From NCBI GenBank assembly GCA_003565105.1, contig PXDG01000136.1, forward strand, positions 1-11,164: a DNA stretch of 11,164 nucleotides, written 5' to 3'. Positions 6,251 to 11,164 of the stretch are shown here, piece after piece. Source of the stretch: Parcubacteria group bacterium. GTDB taxonomy: Bacteria; Patescibacteriota; Minisyncoccia; SW-4-49-11. The notes beneath the pieces are model-generated. The model was not told the DNA's origin and did no database searches. It was given only the letters and a program-made list of their open reading frames with translations. How positions within the stretch are numbered: the stretch's first letter is position 1; each line of letters begins with the position of its first letter. A program made the position numbers and the translations under genes.

Positions 6251-6279
6251 ATTCTATCATTATTGTGACGATATATCCA
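6251..6279 (-). promoter_or_regulatory. Promoter of the Nudix hydrolase
   Basis: On the minus strand TGATAGAAT (extended -10, 6251-6259) is preceded at 17-base spacing by TGGATA (6274-6279). The start codon is about 20 bases downstream, and no Shine-Dalgarno sequence is seen. Confidence 0.55.
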
Positions 6280-6301
6280 TTATTTTAACAATACACATTC
6301 A

Positions 6302-6324
6302 TTGACACATTATTTATGTGTCAA
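6302..6324. repeat. Perfect 23-bp palindrome in a divergent intergenic region
   Basis: TTGACACAT-TATTT-ATGTGTCAA has perfect 9-bp arms around a 5-bp centre. It lies between the minus-strand Nudix gene and the plus-strand chimera. It contains a -35-like TTGACA in both directions and no T-tract, so it resembles an operator more than a terminator. Confidence 0.75.
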
Positions 6325-6327
6325 TAG

Positions 6328-6927
6328 ATGTGTGTATATAAAATTAAGTCTCACCTCCATGAATATTTAAAATATTTTAGAAACGGCTCATTAGCTTTCC
6401 TTGTAATAAGCTGTATTCTAGGCCTTGGCCTGATGATTCATTATGGAAATCAATCAATTGATACATTCCCTATTTATTTCCCTACTGAATATCTCCCCCT
6501 ATTCAAAATAGTTATGTCAGAAGATACCTTCGGTTTGAAACCCCTTCTTGGATTAGCCTGGTTTATTTTAGGAGGTGGATGGGAATTCCAAATCGGAGAA
6601 TCTCTTCGTGATGCTGGGCACAGAGAAGTAATGGAAGAATGCAGAGTCGAGATCTCAATCGAGCGAATGATGTATCTCCAAGAGTTTCACGAGACCGAGG
6701 ATAAGATAGCACTCGAACTATTTTGGTTCGGAACTGAATTATCTGAACAAAACAAAGACCCTATCGATCTCGATCCCAATGGACAAGTAGAAGAAGTCAA
6801 GTGAATTCAAATTAGCCAACTCTCTGAGCTGAAAGTCTTCCCTAAAATCCTCAAGTCCTCCTCCGTAGAGGATCTACACACTATTGCATCCGTATCTGAT
6901 CAGTATATTTTTGATAGTTTAGTCTAA
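6328..6927 (+). pseudogene. Membrane-protein/Nudix chimera with in-frame TGA
   Basis: The frame encodes one membrane helix (about residues 20-40) and a loop with PLFK...EDTFGL, matching the protein at 10756 up to LAWFILGG (there ILWAILFGG). At residues 82-85 (GGAGGTGGATGG, 6571-6582) it passes directly into a Nudix box like that of the 5775-6230 gene: GGGWEFQIGESL, then REVMEECRVEI with Gly replaced by Arg. Homology runs on through QEFHE...ELFWF and DPNGQVEEVK. TGA at 6802-6804 then stands where the relative has Trp, after which the same frame still matches (QLSELKVFPKILKS...DQYIFD) until TAA 6925-6927. ATG 6328 is upstream of the likely -10, and the ATG aligned with the relative's start (6359) is out of frame. 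A broken gene is the best reading; a truncated 158-residue product remains possible. Confidence 0.8.
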
Positions 6928-6945
6928 TAAATGATAATTGATATA

Positions 6946-6983
6946 AATCTCTCCGTCCGAGTTGATGGAGAGGTTTTTGTTTT
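6946..6983 (+). terminator. Intrinsic terminator behind the chimera
   Basis: AATCTCTCCGTC (6946-6957) pairs with GATGGAGAGGTT (6964-6975), 12 bp with two G-U pairs, around a 6-nt loop. It is followed by TTTGTTTT. It lies 18 bases after the TAA of the Nudix frame and was probably inherited with that gene's 3' end. Confidence 0.85.
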
Positions 6984-7018
6984 CCTACACTTATCCACAT
7001 TTCCTCTAATTCCAATGA

Positions 7019-7450
7019 TGTGTATATGTTGACATACTTTCAAAAAAATCTCATGGCTTAATTTTCACCTCTCCACACGAAGACTGGATATTACCACATT
7101 ATATCAATACTTTAATTCATGAAACATCACATCTTGAGCTCATGATTCGACAATTTATCGATCCTTTTGTCCTCAATCCAAAAGAAAGTGTGTATAGCGC
7201 CATTCGAAAGCAAAAAAGACCTATAGAGGGACTTCTTCATAGTTGTTTTGTTTTATCAAGAGTATGTTTTGGTCTCAAGAAGCTTATTTATACTATATCT
7301 CCTACAGATGAAAGTTATCAGGTGACAAATAATATGATTGCAGAATCTCAAGAATATCTTATATCTGGAATAACAATCTTGGAAGAAAAAGCACAGTTTA
7401 CCGATAAAGGCCAACAACTCTTTACATCTATTAAAAGATTAAATTCTTAA
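7019..7450 (+). pseudogene. 5'-truncated HExxH-type peptide hydroxylase-like gene
   Basis: The first ATG (7142) gives 102 residues, but the same frame is open back to 7019, and that part carries the key signature: HGLIFTSPHEDW, then LIHETSHLEL with HExxH at 7118-7132. Downstream come a conserved-looking Arg (AIRKQKRPIEGLLHS) and a FVLSRV helix. This order (GxIF, HExxHL, R..RP..G.LH) is what I know from the HExxH-type putative peptide-modification family, recently described as alpha-ketoglutarate-type peptide beta-hydroxylases in RiPP pathways. No ATG/GTG/TTG precedes the HExxH in frame, and the usual N-terminal part is absent, so the gene is truncated. After TAA 7448 the frame stays open to TAA 7574-7576 with protein-like sequence, perhaps the original C-terminus. 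Family assignment is by eye. Confidence 0.65.
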
Positions 7451-7555
7451 GAAATATATGTCCATCACAAATTTGACGCTTCCATTGAAGATATGTCATT
7501 ATATGATAAAGATACTTTACTGAGACTTACAAATCAGAGGTATGATATTTATACT

Positions 7556-7583
7556 TTGACATTAAATATCTCATAAGTATTAT
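7556..7583 (+). promoter_or_regulatory. Promoter of the PEP-utilising phosphotransferase
   Basis: A perfect TTGACA (7556-7561) and TATTAT (7578-7583) at 16-base spacing (TATAAA at 7581 is an alternative). The expected start at about 7590 leaves a leader of about 10 bases before ATG 7600. The promoter lies inside the tail of the broken HExxH frame. Confidence 0.7.
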
Positions 7584-7599
7584 AAATACTAACAAAACC

Positions 7600-9528
7600 A
7601 TGCTGTATATCTATCCAATTAATCAAATAGCACATGCTCCACAAAAATATGGAGGGAAGGCTGAAGGATTATACACACTTCACCATATGGGACTTCCTAT
7701 ACCCAAAACATTCGTCCTAGAAGCTGGTATTTTAGATAATGAAGAACATTCTGTCCAAATTATCCAAGAAATTGAGAAACTGATTCTTGAGTACCCTTCA
7801 GATGCCGAGTTAGCTATACGATCATCTGCGCTTGGAGAAGATGGGATCAAAAATTCCTTCGCAGGAATTTTTGAAACGCACTTAAATATCCCGTTAAATG
7901 TTGAGGCTATTTTTGAGAGTTGTATGACGGTTCATGCAAGTAATGCTTCTCCAAAAACAAAAGCATATAAGGACCAAAGCACTAAAATGGGTATTGTTAT
8001 ACAGGAAATGATTGATCCTCTATTTTCTGGTGTGGCATTTACCAAAAGTCTGAATGAGCTGGGAGAAGACGTTTTACTTCTGGAATTTGTCGAAGGACTT
8101 GGAGATAAACTGGTAAATGGCCTAGTAACATCTGAAAAGATCACTGTCCCATACAACCAAACCCAAAATCTTATCCAAAACAATGTTGATTATATTACAG
8201 AACAAGCACAAGAAATTCAACCATATCAGGTATCACTTTTGAATGTGTTAGAAGATATTAATCATCAGTTTCAGATTCCGATGGATATCGAATGGGCTAT
8301 CGATTATACTGGTATGGTATGGATATTGCAAGCAAGACCAATCACTGAACCTGTGTTTGTTCCGACATACAACAAAGATGCTGGTTCTGTAGCTTCATTT
8401 GGACAAGGTTCTGTAACAGCTCAATCGTATTATATTGGAGAACATTTGTCTGAAAAAGATCTTACAAAAAAGATAGCCGACATGCCAGCAGGCTCAATCC
8501 TCATCCTGGATTCAAGTGATACTGAATACCTCCCTGCAATGACCAAAGCATCAGCAATTATTTCGACTCAAGGATCCATCCTTGCTCATACAGCTATTGT
8601 AGCACGAGAACTGGGTATCCCATGTATTGTCGGCTGTAAAAGTGCTTCAGGATCTCTTCCTGACGGCACTGAGGTAACAGTGAATCCTTCAACAGGAAGT
8701 ATCTCCTCAGAGCATTATTCATCTACCGGTAATACCAATACTATTGACTGGGGAGACCTTTGCTTATTTGATAATATTGATGTTATTTCTCTCGGCAACG
8801 AACCTGTATTGTTTCAAAAAAATCCTGACTCAAGAATTTCGGCTTACACGTCGCCTGACGCAGATAAACAGATCATACATTTAGCCGAAGTATACGCACG
8901 AAAAACATATCACCAATCTCCTCGTCATTACAAACATGACAAGTACCTGTGGTATTTTGAGCAATTACGGTTTCAAAAAATACCATTGTTTGTCCAGTTT
9001 ATTGAAAAAGGTAAATACATTCTTCGAGATAAAAACCCTCAAGAAGTACGAGCCTACTTCCAAGAATTACGAGAAGTATCTCTCAACTTAGTTCAGAGAA
9101 GAGATCAACACCCCAATCCAGCTACTACCTTTTTAATCAATGAAACATTACAAAGCCTTCATTATGCAGTTGCCCTTTGGTTTGCTCAGGGAGAAGGAAT
9201 TCGAGAAATATATACTCTACTCAGAGACCAAAACATGACTCTAACCGAATTCTTTTCTCTGAATGATGACAGTCTTCTTTTTGAGCATCATCCCGACTTG
9301 AAAAGACTTTTTCATTTTTCGAAAGGCTTAGAACAGGAAAGAAATCAAATATATGCCCAACTTATCAGTATAAATGCTCTCGATACACATTATTTTGATA
9401 CAAGAGAAAGTCAAGCAGAGAAAGCTTTGTACCATATGAATATTTTGTATGATGCCAACAAAAACATTATCGATGTATTTTACGAAAATATTGATATCCT
9501 CTATAATGACAATAATAGACATATTTAG
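7600..9528 (+). CDS. PEP-utilising phosphotransferase (PPDK/PEP synthase/rifampin phosphotransferase-like), novel C-terminus
   Basis: The N-terminal ATP-grasp domain (PPDK_N type, about 1-250) shows GGKAEGL (18-24), ELAIRSSALGEDG (70-82), FAGIFET (88-94), MGIVIQEMIDPLFSGVAFT (130-148), DIEWA (229-233) and QARPI (244-248). The mobile phosphohistidine domain (about 265-370) carries GSILAHTAIVARELGIPCIVG with the catalytic His330. In this superfamily ATP phosphorylates that His and the phosphate is passed to a small molecule. The order ATP-grasp then His matches PPDK and PEP synthase, but the remaining 270 residues are not the PEP/pyruvate TIM barrel. They look largely helical and I do not recognise them; they probably bind the acceptor. 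Rifampin phosphotransferases have an acceptor domain between the two modules instead. Residues about 277-327 are duplicated at the window end. The substrate is unknown. Confidence 0.85.
   Translation: MLYIYPINQIAHAPQKYGGKAEGLYTLHHMGLPIPKTFVLEAGILDNEEHSVQIIQEIEKLILEYPSDAELAIRSSALGEDGIKNSFAGIFETHLNIPLNVEAIFESCMTVHASNASPKTKAYKDQSTKMGIVIQEMIDPLFSGVAFTKSLNELGEDVLLLEFVEGLGDKLVNGLVTSEKITVPYNQTQNLIQNNVDYITEQAQEIQPYQVSLLNVLEDINHQFQIPMDIEWAIDYTGMVWILQARPITEPVFVPTYNKDAGSVASFGQGSVTAQSYYIGEHLSEKDLTKKIADMPAGSILILDSSDTEYLPAMTKASAIISTQGSILAHTAIVARELGIPCIVGCKSASGSLPDGTEVTVNPSTGSISSEHYSSTGNTNTIDWGDLCLFDNIDVISLGNEPVLFQKNPDSRISAYTSPDADKQIIHLAEVYARKTYHQSPRHYKHDKYLWYFEQLRFQKIPLFVQFIEKGKYILRDKNPQEVRAYFQELREVSLNLVQRRDQHPNPATTFLINETLQSLHYAVALWFAQGEGIREIYTLLRDQNMTLTEFFSLNDDSLLFEHHPDLKRLFHFSKGLEQERNQIYAQLISINALDTHYFDTRESQAEKALYHMNILYDANKNIIDVFYENIDILYNDNNRHI
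8429..8579 (+). repeat. Source copy of a 151-bp duplication (phosphotransferase swivelling domain)
   Basis: This part of the phosphotransferase gene recurs at 11014-11164 with three differences: C8495 versus T11080 (Ser to Leu), G8508 versus A11093 (silent) and C8532 versus T11117 (silent). The repeat is cut by the window end, so its full length is unknown. Confidence 0.95.
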
Positions 9529-9549
9529 ATAGAATCTTGTTCAATTAAA

Positions 9550-9555
9550 TATACT
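9550..9555 (+). promoter_or_regulatory. -10 box just upstream of the second Nudix gene
   Basis: TATACT ends 4 bases before ATG 9560 and 21 bases after the preceding stop codon. It could give a leaderless transcript. No good -35 is seen, so read-through from the phosphotransferase gene is equally possible. Confidence 0.4.
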
Positions 9556-9559
9556 CCCT

Positions 9560-9997
9560 ATGAAATCCTCCTATCCAGAACTCCCCATCAAAGTCCAACT
9601 CATCTGTTATCATCAGAGTTCTGAAGGTCTGCATGTACTCCTATTGAAGAGAGTCCCTGAAGATGGCGGGTTTTGGCAGACACTCACGGAGACGCTTGAG
9701 TTTGAGGAGAGTCTGGCTGAGTGTATCCCGAGAGCCTTGTCAGAAGAGATTGGGATTACTCATAAAAATGACTATCACGTCCACTCAGAGATTCATCGAT
9801 TCTCATGGATCAAGAAAGATTCCTCAGTGGTTGAACTTGTTTATCCAGTAGAGATTTTTCATCAAGATATCCAGATCAGTCAAGAGCATTCTGAATACCA
9901 ATGGAAACCTCTTGACCAAGCGATTGATATTATCGGAAAATCCAACACTAAAGACTGTCTTAAACGATTCCAAGACTTCATCGATCAATCACTATAA
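9560..9997 (+). CDS. Nudix-fold protein with degenerate catalytic box, 145 aa
   Basis: The fold resembles NudB-type (dATP/dihydroneopterin triphosphate pyrophosphohydrolase) Nudix proteins: VLLLKRVPEDGGFWQTLTET (26-45) matches the usual LLLKR...FWQ-V-TGG pattern, followed by LEFEESLAECIPRALSEEIGI (46-66). Two key features have changed: the TGG turn reads TET, and RExxEE reads RALSEE, so the first metal-binding Glu is Ala59 while the later Glu pair (62-63) remains. The C-terminal part (HRFSWIKK...YPVEIF...EYQWKPLDQAI) is typical for the subfamily. Reduced or altered activity is likely, or a binding role. It is 31 bases behind the phosphotransferase gene and is probably co-expressed. There is no Shine-Dalgarno sequence, and ATG 9560 is the first start in frame. 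Confidence 0.85.
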   Translation: MKSSYPELPIKVQLICYHQSSEGLHVLLLKRVPEDGGFWQTLTETLEFEESLAECIPRALSEEIGITHKNDYHVHSEIHRFSWIKKDSSVVELVYPVEIFHQDIQISQEHSEYQWKPLDQAIDIIGKSNTKDCLKRFQDFIDQSL

Positions 9998-10208
9998 AGC
10001 GCAGTATCAATGGCAATATCGTCCTCCAAAACACCAACAAACAAACCCTGCTCCTCTATAAAACCTACGAAACCAAATAATACATAATACATTATGAATG
10101 AGGAAAGTAATCTATCAAACCCATTTATTTAAATATATACCTAACGTTCCCTGTAATAAAGACTTAATCATTATTAACTATTATGATAAACTATTTTCAT
10201 AAAGACAA
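9998..10208. other. Intergenic stretch, no feature recognised
   Basis: About 210 bases between the second Nudix gene and the VOC promoter show short open frames in both directions, with no start, no recognisable motif and no terminator hairpin. The second half is very AT-rich. Confidence 0.5.
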
Positions 10209-10217
10209 TGATATAAT
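10209..10217 (+). promoter_or_regulatory. Extended -10 promoter of the VOC gene
   Basis: TGATATAAT, the same nonamer as for ruvB and murA, is followed after 11 bases by ATG 10229. No -35 at normal spacing and no Shine-Dalgarno sequence. Confidence 0.65.
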
Positions 10218-10228
10218 AAATACATTAT

Positions 10229-10618
10229 ATGATTTTTGAAGGTATAAACCACATTGCAATAATATCATCTAATCTTGAAGCATCAATTCATTTTTACACC
10301 AATATTTTGGGGATGAAAGAATTTCATCGGATAGATCGACCAGAAAGAGAATCGACCATTGTATATCTTGATGCTAAAACATGTATTATTGAATTATTTT
10401 CTTTTCCAAATCCACCAGAAAGACTTTCATATCCTGAAGCAGTTGGGTTAAGACATATTGCTTTCTCGGTTAAAAACTTTGATGAAGTAATTCAGATGTT
10501 AGAAGATACGTTGATTTCTTATACACCAATTCAAATCGATGCTCGGACAGGCAAAAGAATGACATTTATCTCAGATCCCGATAAACTCCCTATCGAACTA
10601 TGTGAAATTGATGAATAA
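10229..10618 (+). CDS. VOC (glyoxalase/YaeR-like) metalloprotein, 129 aa
   Basis: A single-chain vicinal oxygen chelate protein with two beta-alpha-beta-beta-beta modules. The family features can be read: INHIAIISSNLEASIHFYT (6-24) with ligand His8, YLDAKTCIIELFSFP with Glu55, PPERLSYPEAVGLRHIAFSV (62-81) with His76, and FISDPDKLPIELCE with Glu123. The His/Glu/His/Glu metal set is therefore complete. The ELFSFP-PPER...EA.GLRH pattern is that of the YaeR/SMU1112c-like group rather than glyoxalase I proper, whose substrate is not established. ATG 10229 follows an extended -10 box by 11 bases. The gene stands alone between an intergenic stretch and a large palindrome. Confidence 0.92.
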   Translation: MIFEGINHIAIISSNLEASIHFYTNILGMKEFHRIDRPERESTIVYLDAKTCIIELFSFPNPPERLSYPEAVGLRHIAFSVKNFDEVIQMLEDTLISYTPIQIDARTGKRMTFISDPDKLPIELCEIDE

Positions 10619-10637
10619 GTAGCTGTAAAAAACAACC

Positions 10638-10712
10638 TTCGTAGAGGAGACCACTATATCGCCATTAACCATCTCAGAGATATCCTGGCGACACGGTGGT
10701 CGCCTCTACGAA
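10638..10712. repeat. 75-bp near-perfect palindrome (MITE/REP-like)
   Basis: The arms are TTCGTAGAGG (10638-10647) with CCTCTACGAA (10703-10712), GACCAC (10649-10654) with GTGGTC (10696-10701), and CGCCA (10660-10664) with TGGCG (10686-10690). One mismatch and a small internal loop separate these blocks. The centre holds ATCTC-a-GAGAT. There is no T-tract, so it is not a simple terminator. The GTAGAGGCGACC core resembles dispersed GTAGGGGCGACC-type palindromes that I recall from other bacteria, though this is from memory. It lies between the VOC gene and the chimeric membrane gene. Confidence 0.85.
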
Positions 10713-10733
10713 AGACACTTTTCATTGCATTTA

Positions 10734-10739
10734 TATACT
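10734..10739 (+). promoter_or_regulatory. -10 box of the membrane-protein chimera
   Basis: TATACT is 16 bases before ATG 10756. The stretch from this box to the start resembles 6334-6361 upstream of the other chimera, which suggests a shared ancestral promoter. No -35 is clear. Confidence 0.45.
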
Positions 10740-10755
10740 ATTAATCACACACTCT

Positions 10756-11061
10756 ATGCATTATACTAAATATATCAAATCATTTATTATGGGTTCTATA
10801 CTATCTGGGATAGTTATATTTATATTTGGACTGGCCAACCTTATCTACTTCGCAGATTATTCAATAGAAGAACTCCCTATTCTATCTCCTCATAACTCAT
10901 TTCCATTATTCTCAATTCCATTATTCTCAATAGAAAAGACAGCCAACACTTTTGGCCTAGCACCTAATATGAATATTCTGTGGGCAATCTTATTTGGTGG
11001 ACTGCTCAATCTCATTATATTGGAGAACATTTGTCTGAAAAAGATCTTACAAAAAAGATAG
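10756..11061 (+). CDS. Small two-helix membrane protein with a recombined C-terminus, 101 aa
   Basis: The first helix is at about residues 9-32 (MGSILSGIVIFIFGL...). A polar loop follows with SIEELPILSP, a FPLFSI-PLFSI duplication and ANTFGLAPN. The second helix is about 73-89 (ILWAILFGGLLNLIIL). The loop and helix start match the membrane half of the 6328 pseudogene (SIDTFPIYFP, DTFGL, LAWFILGG). From about 11004 onward the DNA is phosphotransferase sequence in a different frame, so the last residues (ENICLKKILQKR) are an accidental tail. They happen to supply a basic end after helix 2, so the product could still insert in the membrane. GTG 10696 would start inside the palindrome and is unlikely; ATG 10756 follows the -10 box. 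Function unknown. Confidence 0.6.
   Translation: MHYTKYIKSFIMGSILSGIVIFIFGLANLIYFADYSIEELPILSPHNSFPLFSIPLFSIEKTANTFGLAPNMNILWAILFGGLLNLIILENICLKKILQKR
10901..10930 (+). repeat. Tandem 15-bp duplication inside the membrane gene
   Basis: TTCCATTATTCTCAA occurs twice in direct succession. It is in frame and duplicates five residues (PLFSI), which matches the single FPLFS of the protein at 4649. Confidence 0.95.
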
Positions 11062-11164
11062 CCGACATGCCAGCAGGCTTAATCCTCATCCTAGATTCAA
11101 GTGATACTGAATACCTTCCTGCAATGACCAAAGCATCAGCAATTATTTCGACTCAAGGATCCAT
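11014..11164 (+). pseudogene. 5'-truncated second copy of the phosphotransferase gene (cut by window end)
   Basis: The 151 bases are a copy of 8429-8579 with three differences (about 98% identical). Its own reading frame remains open (YYIGEHLSEKDLTKK...KASAIISTQGS), but it has no start and follows directly on the membrane gene. Weaker similarity reaches back to about 11001/8416 through the shared octamer GCTCAATC, which may mark the junction. Whether the copy continues to the catalytic His and beyond cannot be seen. Confidence 0.9.

Noticed and set aside
6802..6804. UGA recoded as Trp or Gly
   Set aside because: murA, ruvB and the phosphotransferase are full length without any internal TGA, and Trp is always TGG. 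A single TGA in a chimeric frame is better read as a nonsense mutation.
9998..10208. Possible fragment of a coding sequence behind the second Nudix gene
   Set aside because: Short open stretches exist in two frames, but neither has a start or recognisable similarity.
10638..10712. Terminator of the VOC gene
   Set aside because: The stem is long and interrupted and no T-tract follows on either strand.
1..11164. CRISPR array, insertion sequence or integrase
   Set aside because: No regularly spaced repeats, no transposase-like frame and no tyrosine or serine recombinase motif were found.

Overview
The window looks like a small-genome, AT-rich bacterium, most likely a Patescibacteria/CPR lineage. 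This is inferred from an isolated conserved core (murA, ruvB), many short unknown membrane proteins, very short or absent 5' leaders with almost no Shine-Dalgarno sequences, and a tRNA without an encoded CCA. The finer lineage cannot be fixed from sequence alone. The standard code fits: murA and ruvB contain no internal TGA, and all their Trp codons are TGG.

Positions 1-3810 (minus strand) form a conserved block in transcription order murA, ruvB, a 74-residue two-helix membrane protein, a bPH_2-type membrane protein (ATGA overlap with the previous gene) and a 125-residue four-helix membrane protein that ends at a strong intrinsic terminator. murA and ruvB each have their own extended -10 box, TGATATAAT.

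Positions 3810-4650 hold RNA and repeats. There is a candidate small RNA of about 105 nt with its own sigma70-type promoter, a long 5' hairpin and an intrinsic terminator. A tRNA-Gln(CTG) follows with its own promoter. Behind it is a 49-bp duplication of the 3' two-thirds of that tRNA, set in a short palindrome-rich stretch full of GGTTCT/AGAACC motifs.

Positions 4650-6300 hold a small membrane protein, then on the minus strand a fusion of a nucleoside-deoxyribosyltransferase-like fold with a ribbon-helix-helix domain, and a Nudix hydrolase.

Positions 6300-11164 (plus strand) are an accessory region with clear signs of recombination. It contains a membrane-protein/Nudix chimera with an in-frame TGA, a 5'-truncated gene that still carries an HExxH motif and resembles the HExxH-type peptide beta-hydroxylases of RiPP pathways, and a 642-residue PEP-utilising phosphotransferase (ATP-grasp plus phosphohistidine domain) with an unrecognised C-terminal domain. 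After these come a Nudix protein with an eroded catalytic box, a YaeR-like VOC protein, a 75-bp palindrome, and a second membrane-protein chimera whose tail runs into a nearly identical copy of the middle of the phosphotransferase gene. The window ends inside that copy.

The recurring accessory functions (two Nudix proteins, a deoxyribosyltransferase-like fold, a phosphotransferase, a VOC protein and an HExxH remnant) suggest small-molecule, nucleotide or peptide modification or detoxification. That the genes form one pathway is inference only.
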